Origin: Thiobacillus sp.
GTDB taxonomy: Bacteria > Pseudomonadota > Gammaproteobacteria > Burkholderiales > Thiobacillaceae
DNA length: 16,072 bases
NCBI RefSeq assembly: GCF_024708915.1
Contig: NZ_JANJXQ010000216.1
Coordinates: 1-16,072 of the forward strand
Direction of reading: 5' to 3'
The position numbers were made by a program, and so were the translations under genes. A model generated the notes under the pieces. It did no database searches and was not told where the DNA came from. It was given only the letters and a program-made list of their open reading frames with translations. Each line of letters starts with the position of its first letter. Positions within the stretch are counted from its first letter, which is position 1. This document shows positions 1 through 7,885 of this stretch, one piece after another.

Positions 1-1712
1 GTCAGCAGCGCCTGATGGATCGCGTCGTAGCCGGCGTCCTTGTCGTTCTCGCGCAGGCCGAGTTCGGCAACATGCGCGTGCAGCTGGCCGTGGATGTCGC
101 GCCATTCACGCATCCGCCGCGGCGACAGAAAGTGGTCCTGCAGCAGCGTCTGCAGCTGGCGGTTGGTTTTCTTGTGCTGCACCTGCTCCGCGTACCAGCG
201 CCACAGTCTGAGCCAGCCCATGAAGTCGGAACGCTCGTCAGCAAATAATTTGTGCTTTTCGTCCGCCGCCTGCGCGCGCTCCATCGGGCGGTCGCGCGGA
301 TCCTGCACCGACAGCGCGCTGGCGATGATCAGCACCTCGTTGACGCAGCGCTGCTGTTCGGCCGCCAGCAGCATGCGCGCGATGCGCGGGTCGAGCGGCA
401 ATTTCGCCAGCTTCTTGCCGATTTGGGTCAAAGCCCCCTGCTCGTCGAGCGCGTGCAGTTCGGCCAGCAACTGGTAGCCGTCGGTCACCAAGCGCGAGCT
501 CGGCGGGTCGATGAAGGGGAAGCCGACCACATCGCCCAGCCCGAGCGACTTCATGCGCAGGATGACGCCCGCCAGCGACGAGCGCAGCAGTTCGGGATCG
601 GTGAAGCGCGGCCGGTTGGCAAAATCGGCCTCGTCGTAGAGGCGGATGCAGACGCCGTCGGCCACCCGCCCGCAGCGCCCGGCGCGCTGGTTGGCCGACG
701 CCTGCGAGACCTTCTCGATCAGGAGCTGCTCGACCTTGTTGCGCGCCGAATAGCGCTTCACCCGCGCGGTGCCGGGGTCGATCACGTAGCGGATGCCGGG
801 CACGGTGAGCGAGGTCTCGGCCACGTTGGTGGCGAGCACGATGCGGCGCAGCGCACTGGTCGGCCTGAAGATCGCGTCCTGCTCGGCCACCGACAGGCGG
901 GAAAACAGCGGCAGGATTTCGGTGCCGGGCGGGTGGTGCTTCCTGAGCGCCTCGGCGGTGTCGCGGATCTCGCGCTCGCCGGGCAGGAACACCAGGATGT
1001 CGCCCGGGCCCGTGCGCGCCAGTTCATCGGTGGCGTCGAGGATGGCGGCGATCTGGTCGGGCGCGTCCTTGTCCTTCCTTTCGCCCTTGGCCGGCGTGGC
1101 GGGTTCCTCACGCTCGATTGGCCGCCAGCGGATTTCCACCGGATACATGCGCCCCGACACCTCGATCACCGGCGCGTCGTCGAAATGCCTGGAGAAGCGC
1201 TCGGCGTCGATGGTCGCCGAGGTGATGACCACGCGCAGATCGCTGCGCTTCTCCACCAGCGTCTTCAGATAGCCGAGCAGGAAGTCGATGTTGAGGCTGC
1301 GCTCGTGCGCCTCGTCGATGATGATGGTGTCGTAGCGGCTCAACAGCGGATCGCCCTGGCTTTCGGCCAAGAGGATGCCGTCGGTCATCACCTTGATCGC
1401 GGTGTCGTGGCGTACCTTGTCGGTGAAGCGCACCTTGTAGCCGACCACGCCGCCGAGCTCGCCGCCGAGTTCCTGCGCAATGCGCGCCGCCACCGAGCGC
1501 GCGGCGATGCGGCGCGGCTGGGTGCAGCCGATCAGCTTGCCGGGGCGCGCCGTAGCCGATCCCAGCCGCGCTTCCAGGCACATCTTGGGGATCTGCGTGG
1601 TCTTGCCGGAGCCGGTCTCGCCGCACAGGATCAGCACGCGGTGGGCGCGCAGCGCGGCGAGGATGTCGTCGCGGCGCGCACTGACCGGCAGGTCGGGATA
1701 GGTAATGTGCAC
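1..1712 (-). CDS. hrpA: ATP-dependent RNA helicase HrpA (DEAH box), C-terminus cut by window edge
   Basis: DEAH-box RNA helicase; family members unwind RNA and in E. coli HrpA acts on stalled ribosomes and mRNA processing. About 570 residues are visible. Counting from the GTG at 1712, the Walker A motif GETGSGKT is at residues 31-38, DEAH at 133-136, the SAT motif at 165-167 and the motif VI segment QRAGRCGR at 342-349. The ratchet/HA2-type region follows, and the reading frame runs off the window before the C-terminal domain typical of HrpA. Similarity to E. coli HrpA is continuous from its 'ITYPDLPVS'-like segment on. A short charged Lys/Glu/Pro insert lies at about residues 201-219. The start is uncertain: an in-frame TGA at 1728-1730 leaves only TTG 1724 or GTG 1712, neither with a clear Shine-Dalgarno sequence. 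The protein therefore lacks the roughly 80-residue N-terminal extension of E. coli HrpA. Identification is firm; the start is not. Confidence 0.95.
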   Translation of the reverse strand, partial: MHITYPDLPVSARRDDILAALRAHRVLILCGETGSGKTTQIPKMCLEARLGSATARPGKLIGCTQPRRIAARSVAARIAQELGGELGGVVGYKVRFTDKVRHDTAIKVMTDGILLAESQGDPLLSRYDTIIIDEAHERSLNIDFLLGYLKTLVEKRSDLRVVITSATIDAERFSRHFDDAPVIEVSGRMYPVEIRWRPIEREEPATPAKGERKDKDAPDQIAAILDATDELARTGPGDILVFLPGEREIRDTAEALRKHHPPGTEILPLFSRLSVAEQDAIFRPTSALRRIVLATNVAETSLTVPGIRYVIDPGTARVKRYSARNKVEQLLIEKVSQASANQRAGRCGRVADGVCIRLYDEADFANRPRFTDPELLRSSLAGVILRMKSLGLGDVVGFPFIDPPSSRLVTDGYQLLAELHALDEQGALTQIGKKLAKLPLDPRIARMLLAAEQQRCVNEVLIIASALSVQDPRDRPMERAQAADEKHKLFADERSDFMGWLRLWRWYAEQVQHKKTNRQLQTLLQDHFLSPRRMREWRDIHGQLHAHVAELGLRENDKDAGYDAIHQALL

Positions 1713-1742
1713 GGTGGGGTTCAAAATTCAAAAACCGGATTG

Positions 1743-1847
1743 TCCGCGAAGTACGCGAAGTGGCGCGAAGAAAGCCCGATCATGTCTGGGTGCGAACCGG
1801 GTCGGCTTCTATCGCCTTTCTTCGTTTTTCTTCGCGTCCTTCGCGGA
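1743..1847. repeat. Imperfect inverted repeat with CGCGAAG units (dispersed palindromic repeat)
   Basis: The left arm, 1743-1774, and the reverse complement of the right arm, 1816-1847, are both 32 bases and agree at 26 positions; the mismatches are one base plus one block of five. The arms begin TCCGCGAAG and contain further CGCGAAG units, and are separated by 41 bases. The block fills almost all the space between the CbiM-like gene and hrpA, both on the minus strand. The motif resembles repeats scattered between genes in many beta- and gammaproteobacterial genomes. Folded as RNA it would make a long hairpin that could end transcription of the upstream gene or shield its 3' end, but no T-run follows it on the minus strand. 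Confidence 0.75.
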
Positions 1848-1857
1848 TAAAAAAGGT

Positions 1858-2526
1858 TTACTTGTTCTGGATATACCGCGCGTCATCGAAGGTTTCCAGC
1901 CAGGCCGGCCGGTATACCGCCATCACGGTAATCGCCATGCCGGTGGAAAATGCCTCGGCCCAGGCGATCAGCAGCGCGGCATACGGCGTGTACTGCGTCA
2001 GCAGGTAATCGAGCGGATAGACGCCGGCCAGCGCCATCACCGCCGTGGTGGCCAGCCCGACGGCCGCCACCGCCAGCGCCGCGCCGAAAAAGCCGTTGCC
2101 CAGCACGTAAATGAAAAAATGATTCGGCAGGCGGCGATCCAGCAGGCGGAACACGCCCCAGCTCACCGCCGCAGGCAGCACCGCCTGCAACAGCGCATCG
2201 ATCCCCAGCGCAACCGGATTGCCGCGCCCGAACGCCGCATTGGCCAGCAGAACCAGCACCCCGGCGAAGCTCGCGCGCCAGAAGCCGAACATCAGCGTCA
2301 TGGCCGAAATGCCATACAGATGAAACGTCAGCCCCGGCTTCACCCCGGTACGAATCTGCCACAACGCCAGCACCGCCACCGTGGCGCCCAGAAACAGGTT
2401 CAGACGCGCCGGCTCTGCAAGCCTGCGCCAGTCGCCCGACATCAGCCAGCGCCAGCCCAGAAAGGCCAGTCCCAGCCAGCCGAACAGATGTAATGATTGC
2501 GGCAGCACAAGCGCGGTAAAATTCAT
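1858..2526 (-). CDS. CbiM-like integral membrane protein (ECF transporter permease family, COG3235)
   Basis: Protein of 222 residues, almost entirely hydrophobic, with about six likely membrane segments. The central segment GLTFHLYGISAMTLMFG (about residues 65-81) and the closing block with AEAFSTGMAITVMAVYRP (about 190-207) recall the CbiM/NikM-like family of proteobacterial 'energy-coupling factor ABC transporter permease' proteins. The classical CbiM N-terminus, MHI-type with metal-binding His, is absent, so a cobalt or nickel substrate cannot be assumed. No ATPase or transmembrane partner (CbiQ/CbiO) is beside it, so it either works alone or has a remote partner. The ATG at 2524-2526 fits the first membrane helix. 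It is divergent from the YecA-family gene across 59 bases and is followed by the CGCGAAG repeat. Family assignment is by recollection of the sequence pattern; substrate unknown. Confidence 0.7.
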   Translation of the reverse strand: MNFTALVLPQSLHLFGWLGLAFLGWRWLMSGDWRRLAEPARLNLFLGATVAVLALWQIRTGVKPGLTFHLYGISAMTLMFGFWRASFAGVLVLLANAAFGRGNPVALGIDALLQAVLPAAVSWGVFRLLDRRLPNHFFIYVLGNGFFGAALAVAAVGLATTAVMALAGVYPLDYLLTQYTPYAALLIAWAEAFSTGMAITVMAVYRPAWLETFDDARYIQNK

Positions 2527-2585
2527 CCATCAATTTTACGTGAAGCCCCTGCGCATTGCCGCGCCCTTCGCATCGAGCCCCTGCC

Positions 2586-3254
2586 ATGTCCAGCAAAAAC
2601 CAGAACGCGCCGCTCAGCGACGACGATATCGCCGAACTGGCCGACCTGATCGACGATGCCGCCGCGCGCACCGACGCGCCGCTGTCGCTCGAAGGCGTCG
2701 ACGGCTTCGTCACGGCCCTGCAATGCGCGCCGCGCATGATCGCAGCGGAAAGCTATCTGCCGGTGCTGTTCGAGCATGACGCTCCCGCAACGCTGTTCGC
2801 CGATGCCGCGCAATACGGCCGCTTCGAAGCGCTGCTCGGCCGCCGCTGGAACGAGATCGCGCGCGCGCTCGCCGTTCCGATCGACAACCTGGCCGACCCG
2901 CGCGCGCTGTCCCCGCTCATCATGGACTGGGAAGGCCTGCTGGCCGACCTGCCGAAGAACGAGGCCGCCGCGCTCAGGGCCGAAGGCGTCCCGCCTTACG
3001 CCAGCCTCTGGGCAGCCGGATTCCTGCAGGTGGTGGAACACTGGGAAGCCGACTGGGAACTGCCGCCGGACAGCAAGGACGAAGCCTTTGTCGACGAAAT
3101 GCTCGACCCGCTGTATGTGCTGATGACGCCGCCCGAAGAGTGGACGGAAGCAGAGCGCCAGACCAGCCGCAACGATTATGTGGCGATGGCGATCTGGAGC
3201 TGCTATGAACTGCGCGATTTCTGGCGCGACCGCGGCCAGGCTCCGCGCGCCTGA
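2586..3254 (+). CDS. YecA/UPF0149 family protein
   Basis: Protein of 222 residues, acidic and soluble, with no signal peptide. The segment LSLEGVDGFVTALQCAP (about residues 33-49) is the hallmark of the UPF0149/YecA family, where LxGxxGFxTALxxxP opens the helical domain. The later stretch APPEEW-like 'TPPEEWTEAERQT' and the aromatic-rich segment DYVAMAIWSCYELRDFWRD close the domain. The C-terminal zinc-binding SEC-C tail found on some YecA proteins is missing. Molecular role is unknown; some relatives associate with SecA-like or ribosome-linked functions. ATG 2586 was chosen because it precedes the conserved domain closely; a TTG at 2556 would only add a Pro/Arg-rich leader. No good Shine-Dalgarno is seen. 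It lies 37 bases ahead of the HAD phosphatase and may share its transcript. Confidence 0.75.
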   Translation: MSSKNQNAPLSDDDIAELADLIDDAAARTDAPLSLEGVDGFVTALQCAPRMIAAESYLPVLFEHDAPATLFADAAQYGRFEALLGRRWNEIARALAVPIDNLADPRALSPLIMDWEGLLADLPKNEAAALRAEGVPPYASLWAAGFLQVVEHWEADWELPPDSKDEAFVDEMLDPLYVLMTPPEEWTEAERQTSRNDYVAMAIWSCYELRDFWRDRGQAPRA

Positions 3255-3291
3255 ATTCCTGTAACTTGAATCGTTTAGAGTGCCTCCCGCC

Positions 3292-3960
3292 ATGAATCTC
3301 GTTCTGTTCGACCTCGACAACACCCTGCTCGCCGGCGACTCCGACTACGAATGGGGTCAATTCCTCATCGACAGGGGCGTGGTCGACGGCGCCCACTACG
3401 AAGCCAAGAACCGCGCGTTCTACGAAGACTACAAGGCCGGACGGCTGGATATTCACGCCTTCCTCGCGTTCGCCCTGCGTCCGCTCGCCACCCACACGCG
3501 CGAACAGCTCGACGCCTGGCACGCCGAATACATGGAGACGCGCATCAAGCCGATGATTACCCAGGCCGCGCGCGACCTGGTCGACAGACACCTCGACGAA
3601 GCCGACCTGGTCGCCGTCATCACCGCCACCAACAGTTTCGTCACCGCGCCGATTGCGCGCGAATTCGGTATCCCGCATCTGATCGCCACCGAGCCCGAGC
3701 AGCGCGACGGCCGCTTCACCGGCGAAGTCGCCGGCACCCCCTGCTTCCGCGAAGGCAAGGTCACCCGCCTCGAACACTTTCTCGAAGCCCAGGGCACCCG
3801 CCTCGACTGCCTCACTACCAGCTGGTTCTACAGCGACTCGCACAACGACCTGCCGCTGCTGGAAAAAGTCCGCCATCCCGTCGCCGTCGACCCCGACCCC
3901 ACCCTGCGCGCCCACGCCGAGGGCAAGGGCTGGCCGGTGATTTCGCTGCGTCACGGCTAG
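3292..3960 (+). CDS. HAD-superfamily subfamily IB phosphatase (SerB/histidinol-phosphatase-like)
   Basis: Cytosolic protein of 222 residues with all four HAD motifs: motif I DLDNT (nucleophile Asp7, acid/base Asp9), motif II Thr111 in ITATN, motif III Lys156 in GK, and motif IV Asp182/Asp186 in SDSHNDLPLL. The helical cap between motifs I and II (about residues 15-85) is the C1-type seen in subfamily IB. This group includes phosphoserine phosphatases and proteins annotated as histidinol-phosphatases in betaproteobacteria; the substrate cannot be read from the sequence, and no his or ser gene is nearby. ATG 3292 places the nucleophile at residue 7, as usual; the in-frame CTG- or TTG-type upstream codon near 3280 adds only three residues. 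The PDC-sensor gene starts ten bases after its stop, which suggests one transcript. Confidence 0.85.
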   Translation: MNLVLFDLDNTLLAGDSDYEWGQFLIDRGVVDGAHYEAKNRAFYEDYKAGRLDIHAFLAFALRPLATHTREQLDAWHAEYMETRIKPMITQAARDLVDRHLDEADLVAVITATNSFVTAPIAREFGIPHLIATEPEQRDGRFTGEVAGTPCFREGKVTRLEHFLEAQGTRLDCLTTSWFYSDSHNDLPLLEKVRHPVAVDPDPTLRAHAEGKGWPVISLRHG

Positions 3961-3970
3961 GCCGCACTCC

Positions 3971-4960
3971 ATGCAGCCCATCGTCCCGGACCGCTCCACC
4001 CCGTCCCCCACCACGCTCGCCGAAAGCGTCGCCCACCAGCGCGACGCGCTCGCCAATATGCTGCGCGAGCCGCTGGCACTGGCCGCGCAGGCGTGCAGCC
4101 GGGCATGGCCGAGCCGTGCCGGACTCAACGCCGCGCTGAGCCATGCGCTGACGACCCTGCCCGCGTGCAAATACCTGTATGCACTGGATACCCATGCGAT
4201 CCAGCTCTCCGACAACATCAGCCGCACAGGCCTGATCGAGACGGATTTCGGGCGCGATCGTTCCGACCGGCCCTACATGAACGAAGCGGTACCCAACCAG
4301 GGCTTTCTGCTGTCGCAGGCCTATATCAGCCTGCGCATGAAGCGGCCATCGCTCACCGCGATCCAGATCGTGCGCAACGACGGTGGCGAAGTGCTCGGCT
4401 TCGTCGGCGCCGATTTCGACCTGCGCGACCTGCCGATCACCGGCCAGCTGTACGACGAGCCCACCAACTGGCGGCAGATCAAGGGCGACCCGGCAATCCG
4501 CGGCGCGGTATTCCACCAGACCCGCAGCGACAGCCAGATGGATCTCAACATCGACACCGTACTCGGCGTGATGGAAGAGCTGATGACCGATCGCGGCGTG
4601 TTCCACGGCAAGCTGCACTTTTCCAGCAGCCGTGCCACCATCTGGCTGGTCGATGATCCGTATTACTACCGGCTGCTCGATATCGACGCGCTGACCGACC
4701 CCGACACCTGCCTTACCTACCCGCGCCGCCCCTACCCGAGCACGGCCGCGGTGCCCAGGGACAAGATCCGTCCGGTGCTCGACACTCTGCGCGCGCTGCG
4801 CTTCATGGACGAGACCTTCTATCTGCGCGGAGGGTCGCTCAACATCTTCAACGGCATGATCGGCCTCACCTTCTCGTGCGACGGTTCGCACTATCTGCCG
4901 TGGGACGAGTTTTTGATCAAAGGCTACGATTTCTGGGCCAGCGGGAAAACCCTCGGCTGA
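3971..4960 (+). CDS. PDC/Cache-type sensor domain protein without membrane segments
   Basis: Protein of 329 residues. A PDC (PhoQ/DcuS/CitA, or Cache) sensor fold is indicated by the block [20 protein letters not shown] (about 69-88), then DRSDRPYM (96-103), a segment with AYIS (117-120), and the strand pair [27 protein letters not shown] (129-155). The Arg/Tyr of 'RSxRPYM' sits where ligand-contacting residues lie in small-molecule-binding Cache domains. Unlike most PDC proteins it has no signal peptide, no membrane helix and no output domain (no kinase, GGDEF or methyl-accepting part), so it should be cytosolic. The C-terminal 130 residues (from about 200) have no motif I recognise. The ATG at 3971 follows the HAD stop by ten bases. 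The pairing with the phosphatase hints at a shared role, but the ligand and partner are unknown. Confidence 0.7.
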   Translation: MQPIVPDRSTPSPTTLAESVAHQRDALANMLREPLALAAQACSRAWPSRAGLNAALSHALTTLPACKYLYALDTHAIQLSDNISRTGLIETDFGRDRSDRPYMNEAVPNQGFLLSQAYISLRMKRPSLTAIQIVRNDGGEVLGFVGADFDLRDLPITGQLYDEPTNWRQIKGDPAIRGAVFHQTRSDSQMDLNIDTVLGVMEELMTDRGVFHGKLHFSSSRATIWLVDDPYYYRLLDIDALTDPDTCLTYPRRPYPSTAAVPRDKIRPVLDTLRALRFMDETFYLRGGSLNIFNGMIGLTFSCDGSHYLPWDEFLIKGYDFWASGKTLG

Positions 4961-4998
4961 CCGGCCGCGCACCGAACAATATCCCTGCCTGCATCCGC

Positions 4999-5028
4999 TT
5001 GAATCCCACGCCTTTAAGGGCGGATAAT
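4999..5028 (+). promoter_or_regulatory. Putative sigma70 promoter of the rsx operon
   Basis: TTGAAT at 4999-5004 resembles a -35 box (4 to 5 of 6 bases) and GATAAT at 5023-5028 a -10 box (5 of 6), with an 18-base spacer. A transcript would start near 5035, about 20 bases before the TTG used as rsxA start. It lies in the only non-coding gap ahead of the operon. Prediction by eye; not tested. Confidence 0.5.
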
Positions 5029-5053
5029 GCGGCATTGCGACGGGCTGCCTGTT

Positions 5054-5629
5054 TTGGAAACCTATATCCTCATCATTATTTCCACGGTGTTCGTGAACAA
5101 CATCGTGATGGCCAAGATACTCGGCCTGTGCCCGTTCATGGGCGTATCGAAGAAGCTGGAAGCGGCGATCGGCATGGGGCTGGCGACGGCCTTCGTGCTG
5201 ACGCTGGCGTCCGGGGCGAGCTATCTCGTCAACGAATACCTGCTCGGCCCCGAATTGTTCTATCTGCGCACGCTGTCGTTCATCGTGGTGATCGCCGGAA
5301 TCGTGCAGTTCACCGAGATGTTCATCCACAAATCCAGCCCGGTGCTGTACCAGGTGCTGGGGATCTATCTGCCGCTCATCACCACCAACTGCGCCGTGCT
5401 GGGGATCCCGCTGCTCAATGCGCAGGAACAGCACGGCTTCGTCGAATCGCTGTTTTTCGGTGCCGGCGGGGCGCTCGGCTTCACCATGGTGCTGATCCTG
5501 TTTGCCGGTATCCGCGAACGGATGGAGACGTGCGACGTCCCTTCGCCGTTCAAGGGCACCAGCATTGCAATGATCACCGCAGGCTTGATGTCGCTGGCAT
5601 TCATGGGTTTCTCCGGGCTGGTCAAGTAA
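5054..5629 (+). CDS. rsxA: Electron transport complex subunit RsxA (RnfA)
   Basis: Integral membrane subunit of the Rsx/Rnf complex, 191 residues from this start against 193 in E. coli, with about six helices. [12 protein letters not shown] near the N-terminus, [15 protein letters not shown] in the middle and [18 protein letters not shown] at the end are near-identical to RsxA of other bacteria. Cys26 and Cys113 match the residues that, with their RsxE counterparts, hold an iron-sulfur centre within the membrane in Rnf structures. The TTG at 5054 aligns exactly with the E. coli start (M-E-T-Y-I-L-I-I against M-T-D-Y-L-L-L-F). An ATG at 5027 has a better-looking AAGGG before it but adds nine residues not found in homologs and coincides with the likely -10 box. 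The stop TAA overlaps the rsxB ATG by one base. Confidence 0.96.
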   Translation: METYILIIISTVFVNNIVMAKILGLCPFMGVSKKLEAAIGMGLATAFVLTLASGASYLVNEYLLGPELFYLRTLSFIVVIAGIVQFTEMFIHKSSPVLYQVLGIYLPLITTNCAVLGIPLLNAQEQHGFVESLFFGAGGALGFTMVLILFAGIRERMETCDVPSPFKGTSIAMITAGLMSLAFMGFSGLVK

Positions 5630-6195
5630 TGCTTGCCGCCATTCTGGTGATGGCCGGCATCGCGGTGGCGATCGGGCTGGCGCTCGGCTGGTCGGCCATC
5701 CGCTTCAAGGTGGAAGGCAACCCACTGGCGGAAAAGATCGATGCCATCCTGCCGCAGACGCAGTGCGGGCAGTGCGGATTTCTCGGCTGCCGGCCCTATG
5801 CCGAGGCGATCGCCAAGGGTGAAGCGGATATCAACCTGTGCCCGCCGGGCGGCGAGGAAGGGGTGAAGAAACTGGCCGACCTGCTCGGCGTGGAACCCAA
5901 GCCGCTCGACGAAACCCATGGCGCGCCCAAGCCAAAATCGGTGGCCTTCATCGACGAGCAGACCTGCATCGGCTGCACCCTGTGCATCCAGGCCTGCCCG
6001 GTCGACGCCATTTCCGGCGCCGCCAAGCAGATGCACACCATCATTGCGGCCGAGTGCACCGGCTGCGAACTGTGCCTGCCGCCGTGCCCGGTCGACTGCA
6101 TCAGCATGGTGCCGATCGCCGAGGATCTGCCGCACTGGAAGTGGAAGCATCCGGTGGTGATGCTGAAGCAGGTTTCCGGAGACTGGAACGCATGA
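5629..6195 (+). CDS. rsxB: Electron transport complex subunit RsxB (RnfB), Fe-S protein
   Basis: Iron-sulfur subunit of 188 residues anchored by one N-terminal helix (about 2-20). A 4Fe-4S 'Fer4_15/FeS' domain has Cys46, Cys49, Cys54 and Cys71 (CGQCGFLGC then C). Two ferredoxin-type 4Fe-4S clusters follow: [12 protein letters not shown] (Cys113, 116, 119, 123) and [12 protein letters not shown] (Cys143, 146, 149, 153). All twelve cluster ligands are present, so the subunit should be functional. In the family RnfB is the entry or exit point for electrons from ferredoxin on the cytoplasmic side. The ATG overlaps the rsxA stop (TAATG), and its TGA overlaps the rsxC ATG (ATGA), so coupled translation with both neighbours is expected. 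Confidence 0.97.
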   Translation: MLAAILVMAGIAVAIGLALGWSAIRFKVEGNPLAEKIDAILPQTQCGQCGFLGCRPYAEAIAKGEADINLCPPGGEEGVKKLADLLGVEPKPLDETHGAPKPKSVAFIDEQTCIGCTLCIQACPVDAISGAAKQMHTIIAAECTGCELCLPPCPVDCISMVPIAEDLPHWKWKHPVVMLKQVSGDWNA

Positions 6196-7862
6196 GCCGC
6201 GAACTCTTCAAATTCAAGGGCGGCGTGCATCCGCCCGAGCACAAGACGGAGTCGAACGCACGGCCGATCCACGCTGCGCCGCTGCCGGCGAAACTGGTCA
6301 TCCCGCTGCGCCAGCACATCGGCAACCCGGCCAAACCGCTGGTAAACGTGGGCGACCGGGTGCTGAAGGGCCAGATGATCGGGGAAGCCGACGGCACCAT
6401 CTCGGCGGCGGTGCACGCCTCCAGCTCGGGTATCGTCGTCGCCCTCGACCTGCAGCCGGTACCGCATATCTCCGGCCTGCCCGACCTGTGCATCAGCATC
6501 GAAACCGACGGCCGCGACGAGTGGATGGAACATGGCCCGCTCGATTACCGGGCGCTGGCGCCGGCCGACCTGCGCATGCGACTGCGCGACCTGGGGCTGG
6601 CCGGCCTCGGCGGCGCGGTATTCCCCAGTGCAGTCAAGCTCGACCCCGGCGCGACGCAGCACTGCCCCACCCTCATCATCAACGGCGGCGAATGCGAGCC
6701 GTGGATCACCTGCGACGACGTGCTGATGCGCTCCCGTGCCGACGAGATCCTGCAGGGCGTGGCGATCATGCGCCACCTGCTGGGCAGTACGGAAATCCTC
6801 GTCGGCATCGAGGACAACAAGCCGCAAGCCATTGCCGCAATGCAGGCGGCCGCGGCCCGGATGGATTTTGCAGTGGAAATCGTGACCGTGCCGGCGCATT
6901 ACCCCGGCGGCGGCGCCAAGCAGATGATCCAGGTGCTCACCGGCAGGGAAGTCCCATCCGGCAAGCTGTCCACCGACATCGGCATCCAGGTGTTCAACGT
7001 CGGCACCACCTACGCGCTGGCACGCGCGGTGCACCATGGCGAACCGCTGATCTCGCGGCTGGTCACCGTCACCGGCCACGTGCTGCGCCCGCAGAACTTC
7101 GAGGTGCTGATCGGCACGCCGATGCATGCGCTGATCACCCTGGCGGGCGACCGCGACGGCACCACCGGCGTACTGATGGGCGGGCCGATGATGGGCATGC
7201 CGATGCCGAATCTCGATGTGCCGGTGGTCAAGGCCACCAACTGCATCCTGGTGCAATCGGCCGAGCTGTTCCCGCCGCTGCCCCAGGCTTTGCCGTGCAT
7301 CCGCTGCACCCGCTGCGCCGACGTCTGCCCGGCGGAACTGCAGCCGCAGGAACTGTTCCGCTTCGCCAAGGCGGGCGACTTCGGGCGCGCGCAGGAATAC
7401 CATCTGTTCGACTGCATCGAGTGCGGCTGCTGCAGCTACGTCTGCCCCAGCCACATTCCGCTGGTCGACTTCTACCGCTACGCCAAGGGCGAAATCTGGA
7501 CCCGCGAAAAGGACAAGCGCGCCGCCGACCTCGCGCGCGAACGCCACGCGTTCCGCCAGTTCCGGCAGGAGCGCGAGAAAAAGGAAAAAGCCGAGAAGCT
7601 TGCCGCCAAGGCCCAGGCCAAGCGCGCCGAACTTGCCGCCGCACCCGGCGCCGGCGACGCCGCGCCCAGCGAAGCCGATGCCAAGAAAGCGCTGATCGCT
7701 GCCGCGCTCGCCCGCGCGCAGGCAAAAAAAGCCGGGGCGGCGCCGAAGAACACCGACCATCTGTCGCCCGGAACCCAGCGCGAGATCGAGGAAATCGAGG
7801 CGCGCCGGGCCAAGATCCGCGAGCTGGCGCACCAGCCGCTGGAGTCCGGAGAGAAACCCTAA
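6192..7862 (+). CDS. rsxC: Electron transport complex subunit RsxC (RnfC), NADH/FMN-binding
   Basis: Peripheral subunit of 556 residues that binds NAD(H) and FMN and carries two 4Fe-4S clusters. The N-terminal GGVHPPEHK (10-18) and a biotinyl-like/SLBB segment lead to the NuoF-like nucleotide/FMN fold with [13 protein letters not shown] (138-150) and INGGECEPW (163-171). Cluster motifs are [12 protein letters not shown] (Cys369, 372, 375, 379) and [12 protein letters not shown] (Cys408, 411, 414, 418). The last 120 residues (437-556) are a Lys/Glu/Ala-rich, probably coiled-coil tail, much shorter than the repetitive tail of E. coli RsxC (740 residues in total) but richer than in the shortest homologs. 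The gene starts inside the rsxB stop codon (ATGA) and ends 23 bases before rsxD. Confidence 0.96.
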   Translation: MSRELFKFKGGVHPPEHKTESNARPIHAAPLPAKLVIPLRQHIGNPAKPLVNVGDRVLKGQMIGEADGTISAAVHASSSGIVVALDLQPVPHISGLPDLCISIETDGRDEWMEHGPLDYRALAPADLRMRLRDLGLAGLGGAVFPSAVKLDPGATQHCPTLIINGGECEPWITCDDVLMRSRADEILQGVAIMRHLLGSTEILVGIEDNKPQAIAAMQAAAARMDFAVEIVTVPAHYPGGGAKQMIQVLTGREVPSGKLSTDIGIQVFNVGTTYALARAVHHGEPLISRLVTVTGHVLRPQNFEVLIGTPMHALITLAGDRDGTTGVLMGGPMMGMPMPNLDVPVVKATNCILVQSAELFPPLPQALPCIRCTRCADVCPAELQPQELFRFAKAGDFGRAQEYHLFDCIECGCCSYVCPSHIPLVDFYRYAKGEIWTREKDKRAADLARERHAFRQFRQEREKKEKAEKLAAKAQAKRAELAAAPGAGDAAPSEADAKKALIAAALARAQAKKAGAAPKNTDHLSPGTQREIEEIEARRAKIRELAHQPLESGEKP

Positions 7863-7885
7863 GGCGTCACGGAAGAAAACAAATA

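Noticed and set aside
1108..1731. Alternative hrpA start reading MNFEPHRAHYLS
   Set aside because: It is in a different frame from the helicase motifs; following it gives Arg/Pro-rich nonsense.
252..1850. Open frame of 532 codons on the plus strand
   Set aside because: It is antisense to hrpA, Arg/His/Asp-rich and shows no family pattern; a shadow of a GC-rich gene.
5796..7832. Open frame of 678 codons on the minus strand over rsxB/rsxC
   Set aside because: Antisense to two firmly identified genes; composition typical of a shadow frame.
6488..7880. Long open frame inside rsxC continuing into rsxD
   Set aside because: Frame-shifted reading of rsxC, rich in Arg/Pro/Ala; the part beyond 7886 is simply rsxD.
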